The notes under the pieces were generated by a model. The model saw nothing but the letters and a program-made list of their open reading frames with translations. It was not told the origin of the DNA and made no database searches. The translations under genes and the position numbers were made by a program. DNA of 64,000 nt from Actinomycetes bacterium (GTDB lineage Bacteria; Actinomycetota; Actinomycetes; Propionibacteriales; Nocardioidaceae): NCBI GenBank assembly GCA_023460975.1, contig JAEWOG010000099.1, positions 62,001 through 126,000 of the forward strand, read 5' to 3'. Of the stretch, positions 50,124 to 57,850 are shown piece by piece. Every line of letters starts with the position of its first letter. The stretch's first letter is position 1.

Positions 50124-51041
50124 TCAGCCGACCGTACGGCCGAGCTCGGTCTGGATCGCGGCCAGCTGCTCCAACCGCTTCTCCAACGGCGGGTGGGTGG
50201 CGAAGATCCCGCTCAACATCACCGAGTTGAACGCGGGAGCGATGCACAGGGCGCTCACCGCCGCGTTCTTGCGGAGGTCGGCGTTGGGGATGGCCGCGCC
50301 GACGGTGCTGATCTTCTGCAGGGCAGAGGCAAGCGCCGCGGGCTTCATCGTGAGGTAGGCACCTGAGCGGTCCGCGCACAGCTCGCGGTAGCGCGAGAGC
50401 AGCCGCAACAGCAGGAAGCTGATCGCGTACACGATCGCGGCGACGACGAAACTGAGCAGGATCATCACCACCGCGCCGCCTGCGTTCTTCCCACGCGGGC
50501 GCATGCGCGAGACGAACTGCACGAGCAGACCCGCCGCGATGCCGGCCGACGACGCCACCGTCATCACGAGCACGTCGCGGTGCGCGACGTGGCTGAGCTC
50601 GTGGGCCAGCACGCCTTCGAGCTCCTCTGCCGTGAGCGTGTCCAGGATCCCCGTCGTGACGCAGACGACGCTTCGCTCAGGGGACCGCCCCGTCGCGAAC
50701 GCGTTGGGTACGTCCATGTCCGCCACTCCGACGCGCGGCTTGGGCATGTCGGCGAGGGCACACAAGCGATCGATCATGCCGTGCAGCTCAGGCGCCTCCT
50801 CGATCGTCACCTCGCGCGCTCGCATGGCTCTCATGGCGACCTTGTCGGAGGTCCACCACTGGTAGAAGGCCACGGCGATGCCCGCCACCCCGACCAGGAG
50901 GCCCCATCCGGGGCCGCCCGCGTCCCACAGGACGGCGGAGATCGCGACAACCAAGACCGTGAACAGCAGGCCCAGCAGGAACATCACCACGGTCATGCGT
51001 GCGGCGAGCCCACGGTCCTTGATGAAGCGGTTGGTGGCCAC
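50124..51041 (-). CDS. htpX: HtpX-like membrane zinc metalloprotease
   Basis: The 305-residue protein has membrane helices at about 15-35, 38-58, 155-180 and 193-215 and the zinc site VLAHELSHVAHRDV (HExxH, about residue 140-155) plus a Glu in the ELCADRSGAYL helix. HtpX degrades misfolded membrane proteins in envelope stress. Placement between pspAA and pspAB agrees. Start ATG 51041. Confidence 0.93.
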   Translation of the reverse strand: MATNRFIKDRGLAARMTVVMFLLGLLFTVLVVAISAVLWDAGGPGWGLLVGVAGIAVAFYQWWTSDKVAMRAMRAREVTIEEAPELHGMIDRLCALADMPKPRVGVADMDVPNAFATGRSPERSVVCVTTGILDTLTAEELEGVLAHELSHVAHRDVLVMTVASSAGIAAGLLVQFVSRMRPRGKNAGGAVVMILLSFVVAAIVYAISFLLLRLLSRYRELCADRSGAYLTMKPAALASALQKISTVGAAIPNADLRKNAAVSALCIAPAFNSVMLSGIFATHPPLEKRLEQLAAIQTELGRTVG

Positions 51042-51046
51042 GACGT

Positions 51047-51325
51047 TCAGCCCGGAATGAGCCCGTCGCCGCCCAGCAGTTCGCGTACCTCATCGATCGA
51101 GGCGCCGTCGTGAGGAAGGATCAGGTCCGAGGCGTCCAGCGACTCCGGATCGTGGACGGCACCGTGCGATCGCACAGCATCGAGCAGCGCCACGAGGGCC
51201 GCACGGAACGACGCCTCGTCACCGCCCTCGACTGCGTTCTCCACATCGGCGTCGAGCGCGTTGAGGGCCTCGAAGTCCGCGTCAGACAGGTCGAACTGCC
51301 CCTCGCCGAGGATCCGAACGATCAT
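51047..51325 (-). CDS. pspAA: PspA-associated protein PspAA
   Basis: The 92-residue acidic protein starts MIVRILGEGQFDLSDADFEALNALD, the PspAA pattern. It is small and soluble. Start ATG 51325 overlaps the pspA stop by 4 bp. Its role beside PspA is not established. Confidence 0.87.
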   Translation of the reverse strand: MIVRILGEGQFDLSDADFEALNALDADVENAVEGGDEASFRAALVALLDAVRSHGAVHDPESLDASDLILPHDGASIDEVRELLGGDGLIPG

Positions 51326-52101
51326 GCCTGACCCTCACCGCGGTCGGCGGGGGTGGCCTGCGGCGCCTCGGAGAGGATCTCGCCGGACTCGATGGCCTGC
51401 GGCGCGTTGGATGCCTTGAGCCTGGCCAACTCCGCCTCGACATCGGAGGTGGACGAGAGCTGGTCGAGCTCCCGGGCGATGTCGTCACCCGCGTTGAGCG
51501 ACGACGCGTCGTCGAGCGCGCCGGAGGCGATCAGCTCATCGATGGCGCCGGCGCGAGCCTGCATCGAGGCCGTCTTGTCCTCCGCACGCTGGATGGCCAT
51601 GCCGACGTCGCCCATCTCCTCGGAGATGCCCGACATGGCCTCCCCGATCCGGGTCTGCGCCTCCGCCGCGGTGTAGGTCGCCTTGATGGTCTCCTTGCGG
51701 GTGCGGAACGCCTCGACCTTGGCCTGGAGCCGCTGCTGGGCGAGCACCAACTTCTCCTCCTCGGCCTGGAGGGTCATCTGCTGCTCGCGCAGTGCCGTGA
51801 TCTGGCTCGTCAGCCCCGACTTGCGGGTGAGGGCCTCGCGAGCGAGATCCTCACGACCGGCGCCAATGGCCTTCTCTGCCTGGCCGGTGAGCTTGGCGGC
51901 CTGCTGCTCCAACTGGTTGACCTGAAGCTCGACCCGCTTGCGGCTGGTCGCCACGTCGGCGACGCCGCGGCGGACCTTCGAGAGGAGCTCGAGCTGTCGC
52001 TGGTAGCTGTAGTCGAGGGTCTCGCGAGGGTCCTCGGCCCTGTCGAGGGCCTTGTTGGCCTTCGACTTGAAGATCAAACTGATGCGCTTCATGAGACTCA
52101 T
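51322..52101 (-). CDS. pspA: PspA/IM30/Vipp-family membrane-stress protein
   Basis: The 259-residue protein is almost all helix: a short amphipathic N-terminal helix (MKRISLIFKSKANKALDRAE) and long coiled coils to about residue 215, with an acidic disordered tail. PspA polymers protect the inner membrane under stress. The ATG at 52101 is used; ATG 52092 would also fit. It heads the pspA-pspAA-htpX-pspAB operon and diverges from DUF3043. Confidence 0.93.
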   Translation of the reverse strand: MSLMKRISLIFKSKANKALDRAEDPRETLDYSYQRQLELLSKVRRGVADVATSRKRVELQVNQLEQQAAKLTGQAEKAIGAGREDLAREALTRKSGLTSQITALREQQMTLQAEEEKLVLAQQRLQAKVEAFRTRKETIKATYTAAEAQTRIGEAMSGISEEMGDVGMAIQRAEDKTASMQARAGAIDELIASGALDDASSLNAGDDIARELDQLSSTSDVEAELARLKASNAPQAIESGEILSEAPQATPADRGEGQA

Positions 52102-52269
52102 CGGGGAACGGACCCTCTCTCGTCATGTCCCGGCACGGTTGGAGTCAACCCTAGGCGCACTCCCAAGCAGCCGTAACCCACGGCCCGGCGCAAACTCGCC
52201 GACGCCCGGAAGTGGACGGGTGCCCGATAGGCTGGCACCGCACACCGCTCGACCCACGAAGGCAGCCAG

Positions 52270-52854
52270 TTGTTCTCTCGCAACAAGGACTCGCAGAGTT
52301 CGCCCACCCAGCAGACGGCCTCCGACGCCACCAAGTCGGGCGGCAAGGGGCGTCCGACCCCTACACGCAAGGAAGCCGAGGCTGCTGCCAAGGCGCGCGC
52401 CAAGGTTCCGCGCACCCGTCAGGAGTTGGCCGCCGCCGAGAAGTCGACGCGCCGCAAGGCCCTGGACGGCCTCAAGGCTGGCGATGAGAAGTTCCTCCCG
52501 GCGCGCGACCGTGGGCCCGTCAAGCGCTTCATTCGCGACTTCGTGGACACGCGATTCAGCTTCATCGAGATCATGGTCCCGTTGCTGCTCGTGTCGATGG
52601 TGCTGAGCTACACCACCAACCCGACGCTCATGCAGATGGGCAACGTGGTCCTGCTGGCGACCCTGGCGATGATCGTGGTGGACGGCTTCACCCTGCACTT
52701 CCGCGTGCGCCGCGAGATGCAGCGCCGCTTCCCCGACGAGTCGCGCTCGGGCACCACCCGCTACGCGTTGATGCGCTCGCTGCAGATGCGCTTCATGCGC
52801 CTGCCCAAGGCCCGCGTCAAGATCGGCGACACGCTCCCCGAGACGTACAAGTGA
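52270..52854 (+). CDS. DUF3043 membrane protein
   Basis: The 194-residue protein has a basic, disordered first third (Lys/Arg/Ala rich), then RFIRDFVDTRFSFIEIMVPLLLVSMVLSYTTN-like helix 1 (about 98-118) and helix 2 (about 128-146), and ends with PKARVKIGDTLPETYK. This is the DUF3043 pattern, restricted to actinobacteria; function unknown. Start TTG 52270. Confidence 0.87.
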   Translation: MFSRNKDSQSSPTQQTASDATKSGGKGRPTPTRKEAEAAAKARAKVPRTRQELAAAEKSTRRKALDGLKAGDEKFLPARDRGPVKRFIRDFVDTRFSFIEIMVPLLLVSMVLSYTTNPTLMQMGNVVLLATLAMIVVDGFTLHFRVRREMQRRFPDESRSGTTRYALMRSLQMRFMRLPKARVKIGDTLPETYK

Positions 52855-52867
52855 GGGTGGCCGGCAG

Positions 52868-53413
52868 ATGAGCAAGCCCACCGCCGATGTCTCGGTGCGC
52901 GTCGCTTGGGCAGATGACGCCGACGCGATCGCCGACGTCCAGGTCCGTGCGTGGCGCGATCGGTACGCCACCCTGCTGCCCGCCGAGGCCCTGCCCTCCG
53001 ACCCCGCCGAGTTCGCCGCCCAGTGGCACGCTGCCCTCTCGCGCCCGGGCGACGCCCGCAACCGCGTGCTGGTGGCGCTCGTACGCAACACCGTCGTCGG
53101 CTTCGCCGTCACGTCCCCAGCGAGCGACCCCGACTGCGACCCCGTCGCCGACGGCGAGATGGTCGAGCTGGTCGTCGCTCCCGACGCGCGCGGCGCGGGT
53201 CACGGATCGCGTCTGCTGCAGGCCGTCGCCGACACCTTGGTGGCCGACCGGTTCTCCCAAGCGGTCACGTGGGCGATCGCCGGCGACGACACCACGCGCG
53301 CCTTCCTGACGGATGCCGGGTGGGGCTCGGATGGCGCCCATCGGGCTCTCGACCTGGACGGTTCGGGTGCCACGGTCGTGAAGCAGGTTCGTCTCCACAC
53401 AGCGCTCACCTGA
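52868..53413 (+). CDS. GNAT-family N-acetyltransferase
   Basis: The 181-residue protein has the GNAT order: VRVAWADDADAIADVQVRAW at the start, VELVVAPDARGAGHGSRLLQAVAD (CoA loop R-G-A-G-H-G) near residue 105 and a last part with FLTDAGWGSDGAHR. Start ATG 52868, 13 bp after DUF3043. Substrate unknown. Confidence 0.85.
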   Translation: MSKPTADVSVRVAWADDADAIADVQVRAWRDRYATLLPAEALPSDPAEFAAQWHAALSRPGDARNRVLVALVRNTVVGFAVTSPASDPDCDPVADGEMVELVVAPDARGAGHGSRLLQAVADTLVADRFSQAVTWAIAGDDTTRAFLTDAGWGSDGAHRALDLDGSGATVVKQVRLHTALT

Positions 53414-53517
53414 GCCACGAGCGCCCCTTTTTGTAGGGCTTTGGGGCCCGGGTCCTTGATTTTTCTGTGGCGTGGGTCACCATGGATCTCCTCGTCACTG
53501 GACGGAAGGGCCACACC

Positions 53518-53739
53518 ATGTTGGGAAGGTTGCCGCTGCGTCACAGGGTGCTGCTGGTCGGGGTCGTTCTCCTCGTGGGGGTGGCACTGGGCACGTGGCT
53601 CGGAGCGCTGCCGCTCATCCCCTTCCGCATGGTCTTCGGAGCCATCGCCGGGACCGCACTCGGCGCTGTCGTGGCCTATCTGTTGGTGCACCAGAGCCGC
53701 AACGGCCCGTGGGGCACGCACGACGTCCGACTTCGCTGA
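53518..53739 (+). CDS. Small two-helix membrane protein
   Basis: The 73-residue protein has helices at about 8-28 and 32-54, a short basic start and a hydrophilic end (HQSRNGPWGTHDVRLR). ATG 53518 has GGAAGGG 8 bp before it; earlier starts at 53467 and 53482 lack a ribosome site. Function unknown. Confidence 0.65.
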   Translation: MLGRLPLRHRVLLVGVVLLVGVALGTWLGALPLIPFRMVFGAIAGTALGAVVAYLLVHQSRNGPWGTHDVRLR

Positions 53740-53793
53740 GACGCACCGCCGCCGGGAGTGGACGTCCGCTGACTGCACGACTCGGGCGTCACC

Positions 53794-53799
53794 TAACCT
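53794..53799 (+). promoter_or_regulatory. Putative -10 box before the azlCD leader
   Basis: TAACCT lies 6 bp before the ATG 53806 of a 9-codon frame (MTDDAVAHG) that ends inside azlC. The mRNA would begin at that ATG. Confidence 0.45.
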
Positions 53800-53827
53800 G
53801 AGCCCATGACTGACGACGCGGTGGCTC

Positions 53828-54568
53828 ATGGGTGAGTCCCCTGCTGCCTCGCCGGCAGCAGGCTCGCACCGCCGCACCATCGTGTCCGAGGGGGTCGCCG
53901 TCGGGCTGGCCACCGGCGCGTACGGAGTCAGTTTCGGCGCGGTCGCCACAGCGGCGGGCCTGTCGGTGGCACAAACCTGCGTCCTGTCACTGCTGATGTT
54001 CACGGGCGCGAGCCAGTTCGCCCTTGTCGGCGTCCTGGCTGGAGGGGGCTTGCCAGTCTCCGGCGCAGCCACCGCGATCATGCTGGGGACCCGCAACACG
54101 CTGTACGGGCTCCGACTCGCCCCCTTGCTCGCGTGGCGGGGCGTTCGCCGGGCTGCCGCGGCTCACCTCCTGATCGACGAGTCGACAGCGATGAGCGTCA
54201 ATCGGGGCAACACTCCAGACGCACGCACTGGGTTCCTCAGCACGGGCATCTCCGTCTTCGTCCTGTGGAACCTCGCCACCCTCCTCGGAGCCCTGGCGGG
54301 AGAGGTCCTCGGGGATCCGCGCACGTACGGCCTCGACGCGGCCGTGGGCGCCGCCTTCCTCGCTCTGCTGTGGCCACGGCTGCGTGATCGTACGAACCGC
54401 CTGGTCGCGGTCGCCGCGGCCGGTCTGGCGCTCGCCGTCGTCCCCGTCACGCCAGCCGGAGTGCCCGTGCTCGCGGCCGCGGGCGTTGCCCTGCTGGTGG
54501 GCATGCTGAGCCGCACCGCCGATCCCACGGAGGTCCCCGGCCCCGGGGACGTGGGAGGTGCGTCATGA
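53828..54568 (+). CDS. azlC: AzlC-family branched-chain amino acid exporter subunit
   Basis: The 246-residue protein has about seven membrane helices and AzlC motifs GVAVGLATGAYGVSFGAVATAAGLS and FTGASQFALVGVLAGGG, plus the TRNTLYGL loop. With AzlD it exports branched-chain amino acids, though many members have other or unknown substrates. ATG 53828 overlaps a short upstream ORF; azlD starts 4 bp before its end. Confidence 0.9.
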   Translation: MGESPAASPAAGSHRRTIVSEGVAVGLATGAYGVSFGAVATAAGLSVAQTCVLSLLMFTGASQFALVGVLAGGGLPVSGAATAIMLGTRNTLYGLRLAPLLAWRGVRRAAAAHLLIDESTAMSVNRGNTPDARTGFLSTGISVFVLWNLATLLGALAGEVLGDPRTYGLDAAVGAAFLALLWPRLRDRTNRLVAVAAAGLALAVVPVTPAGVPVLAAAGVALLVGMLSRTADPTEVPGPGDVGGAS

Positions 54569-54867
54569 GTGTGTGGGCCGCGATCCTGGTGGCAGGTGTG
54601 GGGTGTTATTTCCTCAAGCTCGCGGGCCTCTCGCTTCCCGAGCGTGTATTGGCTCACCCGCGCGTGGCACGCATCGCTGACCTGATCCCAGTGGCGTTGC
54701 TCGGCGCCCTCGTAGCGGTCCAGGTCTGGACCGCGGGGACGTCCTTGACGCTTGACGCCCGTACGGCTGGCCTCGGGTTCGCCGTCGTCGCCCTCATCCT
54801 GAGAGCGCCCTTCCTGGTCGTGGTCCTGGGAGCCGCCGCCACCGCCGCCCTCGTACGGCTCATCTGA
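54565..54867 (+). CDS. azlD: AzlD-family exporter subunit
   Basis: The 100-residue protein has three or four membrane helices and the AzlD pattern CYFLKLAGLSLPERVL ... RIADLIPVALLGALVAVQV. Start ATG 54565 overlaps azlC by 4 bp. Small partner of the AzlCD exporter. Confidence 0.9.
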   Translation: MSVWAAILVAGVGCYFLKLAGLSLPERVLAHPRVARIADLIPVALLGALVAVQVWTAGTSLTLDARTAGLGFAVVALILRAPFLVVVLGAAATAALVRLI

Positions 54868-54958
54868 GGAGCGCCGCGCGCCTCAGCGTCGCAACCAGGA
54901 CGACCTTCGCGGCGTCACACCGGCATGAGGCGCCATCGAGTGGGGCGAGCCGTGAGCG

Positions 54959-55714
54959 TCAGCCGAGGTTGAGGAAGTTCTCCAGCCCCACGGTGAGGCC
55001 GGGGTGGCTCCCGATCGCCCTCAGGCCCGCCAGCACACCGGGCGAGAACGAGGAGCGGTCCAGCGAGTCGTGGCGAATGGTGAGCGTCTCGCCCGGCTGA
55101 CCGAGGATGACCTCCTGGTGGGCGACGAGGCCACGGATCCGAAGCCCGTGGACGCGCACGCCGTCCACATCCGCCCCGCGCGCCCCCTCGAGGCCCGTAC
55201 TGGTGGCGTCCGGCATCGGGGGGGATCCCGCCTCGCGTCGCGCCGCTGCGATGAGCTCAGCCGTACGACGGGCCGTGCCGGACGGAGCGTCCGCCTTGTC
55301 GGGGTGGTGGAGCTCGACGACCTCGACCGAGGTGAAGTGCGGCGCCGCTGCGGCGGCGAAGCGCATCATCAAGATCGCGCCGATCGAGAAGTTGGGCGCG
55401 ATCAGGATGCCCGTGCTGGGGGCGTCGGCGAGCCATGACTCCAGCTGCGCCAGGCGGCTGTCGTCAAAGCCGGTCGTGCCGACGACGGCATCGATCCCAT
55501 GGGCGACGCAGAACTCGAGGTTGTCCATCACCACGTCGGGGTGGGTGAAGTCGACGACGGCTTGCGCCCCCGCGGTGACGAGGCTCGCGAGGTCGTCGCC
55601 CGCGTCGATCTGAGCCACCAACTCCATGTCTGCGGCCGCCTCGACGGCCCGGCAGATCTCGCTGCCAACCTTGCCCCGCGAGCCCAGGACAGCGACCTTC
55701 AACGTCTCACTCAC
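54959..55714 (-). CDS. dapB: 4-hydroxy-tetrahydrodipicolinate reductase
   Basis: The 251-residue enzyme reduces HTPA in lysine/diaminopimelate synthesis. The nucleotide site VAVLGSRGKVGSEI (N-terminal), VGTTGFDD and the catalytic VELHHPDKADAPSGTA (two His and a Lys) are present. Start GTG 55714 (VSETLKV) places GxxGxxG at residue 10; an ATG-like start 43 codons earlier gives unrelated sequence. Confidence 0.94.
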   Translation of the reverse strand: MSETLKVAVLGSRGKVGSEICRAVEAAADMELVAQIDAGDDLASLVTAGAQAVVDFTHPDVVMDNLEFCVAHGIDAVVGTTGFDDSRLAQLESWLADAPSTGILIAPNFSIGAILMMRFAAAAAPHFTSVEVVELHHPDKADAPSGTARRTAELIAAARREAGSPPMPDATSTGLEGARGADVDGVRVHGLRIRGLVAHQEVILGQPGETLTIRHDSLDRSSFSPGVLAGLRAIGSHPGLTVGLENFLNLG

Positions 55715-55793
55715 ACCGCAAAACCTACCCGTACGGCGATGTTGAGGGGTGGCGGTGGCTGACTGGTGAACGTCATAGTGGCAGGCTTGCCCC

Positions 55794-56309
55794 ATGCCAA
55801 CCCAGCCGATTCCCCCTCGCATCAAGTGGGCTGTCGATCTCATGGACGTCCAGCCGGCCGACCAGGTCCTCGAGATCGGCTGCGGCGCCGGCTACGGCGC
55901 AGAGGCCATCTGCTCCAAGCTCCAGACCGGAAAGCTCTTCGCGATCGACCGTTCCGAGAGCGGCGTCGACCGTACGAAGCGGCGCGGTCAGCGGTTCATC
56001 GACGCGGGCCGACTCGTGGTGCGCCAGATCGATCTGGCGACCCTGCGGGTGCCCGTGAAGCGACTCACCAAGGTGTTCGCCTTCAACGTCAACCTCTTCT
56101 GGGTGCGCGACTGCGCCGACGAGGTCGCGCTGCTCCACGAGCGTGTGGTGCCCGGTGGCGCCGTGTACCTGTTCTACGAGGCGAACCAGCCCGAGCTGGT
56201 GCCCAACATCGTGCGCAAGGCCTCGGAGAACCTCATGAACGGGGGCTTCCGGGTCTCGGTCGTCGAGCAGAAGGCCCCGCCTGTCATCGGGCTCATCGCC
56301 AAGCGCTGA
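55794..56309 (+). CDS. Class I SAM-dependent methyltransferase
   Basis: The 171-residue protein has the SAM loop VLEIGCGAGYGAEAI (motif I, about residue 28) and AIDRSESGVD (motif II). It is short, so a minimal Rossmann domain without a separate substrate domain. Substrate unknown. ATG 55794; a CATAGT box lies 14 bp upstream. Located between dapB and the M16 protease gene. Confidence 0.85.
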   Translation: MPTQPIPPRIKWAVDLMDVQPADQVLEIGCGAGYGAEAICSKLQTGKLFAIDRSESGVDRTKRRGQRFIDAGRLVVRQIDLATLRVPVKRLTKVFAFNVNLFWVRDCADEVALLHERVVPGGAVYLFYEANQPELVPNIVRKASENLMNGGFRVSVVEQKAPPVIGLIAKR

Positions 56310-56334
56310 CGTCTGCGCTCGTCGGCCCGGAGTC

Positions 56335-57654
56335 CTACTGAGGTCCGACGACCGCGAGCACCTCTGGCTGGGTGAAGAGCTCGGCAGCCAGCGCACACAC
56401 GTCCTCGTGGGTCACTGCGTCGATGCGTGCGATGACCTCGTCGATGCTGAGCAGCTCGTCGTAGACGAGTTCGGCCTTTCCGAGGCGCGACATCCGCGAG
56501 GCCGAGTCCTCCAGCCCCAACACCAGACCACCCTTGAGCTGACCCTTGCCGCGCTCGACCTCCTCGACGGTGACTCCCTCGGCCGCCACCTTGGCGAGCT
56601 CGGCGCGCACCGTCTCCAGGACGTCGTCGACCTTGGCCGGCAGGCAACCCACCGAAACGCCGACGATCCCGGCATCGGAGTGGTGCCCCGCAAACGAGTA
56701 CACCGAGTAGGCCAGGCCCCGTCGCTCTCGCACCTCCTGGAACATGCGTGAGGAGGTTCCGCCGCCCAGAGCCGTGTTCAACACCCCCAGCGCGTAGCGA
56801 CGCGGGTCGGTGCGGGTCACGCCGTTCACGCCCAGCACCAGGATGACCTGCTCCGAAGGCCGGGTCGTCCGCAGCACTCCCGGCTGCACGGCGCGGCGAA
56901 GATCCGAGGTACGCGGGGGCAGCGGAAGGGCCTCAGCATCGGCGAGGAACCCCTTGCGGGAGAAGGACTGGCGCACCAACTCCACGACCAGCTCGTGGTC
57001 GATGTTCCCCGCCACAGCGACGGCCATGTTGGGCGCCTGGTAGTGGCTCTCGTAGAAACGGACGATCTGATCGCGGGTCATCGCGCTGATCGATTCCACG
57101 GTGCCAGCGATCGACCGTCCCAGTGGCGTGTCTCCGTACGCCTGCAACGCGAACAGGTTGTGGGCCACGTCGTCGGGGTCGTCGTCGTGCATCGCGATCT
57201 CGTCGAGGATCACGTCACGCTCCGCCTCCACGTCATCGGCCGTGATCGTGGACGAGGTGATCATGTCGCCGAGGACGTCGACCGCCATCGCCAGGTCCTC
57301 ATCGAGGACACGGGCGTGGAACACCGTGTAGTCCTTCGCCGTGTAGGCGTTGAACTCCCCGCCCACCGCGTCGAGCGCCACGGAGATGTCCAAGGCGCTG
57401 CGCTCCGGCGTCCCCTTGAACAACAGGTGCTCCAAGAAGTGCGAGCAGCCGTGCAACTGGGCTTCCTCGTCCCGCGAGCCGACGTTGACCCAGACTCCCA
57501 CCGCTGCCGACCGGGTGCCGGCCATCTGCTCGGTGATCACTCGGAGCCCGCCGGGCAACACCGTGCGCCGAACGCGGGAGGTCACCTGCCCAGCCGCATC
57601 GGTGACCGTCTGAAGGGTGCGGGTCGAACCGATCCGCTGACTACTGGACTGCAC
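56335..57654 (-). CDS. M16-family zinc peptidase (pitrilysin-like)
   Basis: The 439-residue protein has the inverted zinc motif SHFLEHLLFKGT (HxxEH, about residue 60) and the second M16 half with QVILVLGVNGV and GGGTSSRMFQEVRERRGLAYSVYS. It resembles the bacterial processing peptidase-like PqqL/YmxG group beside pnp in many Gram-positives. Start GTG 57654; upstream in-frame extension runs into the pnp terminator. Confidence 0.9.
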   Translation of the reverse strand: MQSSSQRIGSTRTLQTVTDAAGQVTSRVRRTVLPGGLRVITEQMAGTRSAAVGVWVNVGSRDEEAQLHGCSHFLEHLLFKGTPERSALDISVALDAVGGEFNAYTAKDYTVFHARVLDEDLAMAVDVLGDMITSSTITADDVEAERDVILDEIAMHDDDPDDVAHNLFALQAYGDTPLGRSIAGTVESISAMTRDQIVRFYESHYQAPNMAVAVAGNIDHELVVELVRQSFSRKGFLADAEALPLPPRTSDLRRAVQPGVLRTTRPSEQVILVLGVNGVTRTDPRRYALGVLNTALGGGTSSRMFQEVRERRGLAYSVYSFAGHHSDAGIVGVSVGCLPAKVDDVLETVRAELAKVAAEGVTVEEVERGKGQLKGGLVLGLEDSASRMSRLGKAELVYDELLSIDEVIARIDAVTHEDVCALAAELFTQPEVLAVVGPQ

Positions 57655-57798
57655 CGAACGACCGTATCCCGCTCGTTTGCCTCCGGGAGAATTTGGGTAG
57701 TCCCTCAGGCTCAACCGAGGACGTTCCCATGCCGGAGCGCCACCTACTCCCCCGGCACCTTCGACGGGTTCCCCAGAACTCCACGAGGGGGAACGCCA

Positions 57799-57834
57799 CG
57801 AGGGGCGACCACCGTCAACGGTGGTCGCCCCTCG
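57799..57834 (-). terminator. Hairpin terminator of pnp
   Basis: CGAGGGGCGACCACC and GGTGGTCGCCCCTCG around a 6-base loop, 17 bp after the pnp stop on the minus strand. Confidence 0.85.
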
Positions 57835-57850
57835 CAGGGTGTTCAGGAAC

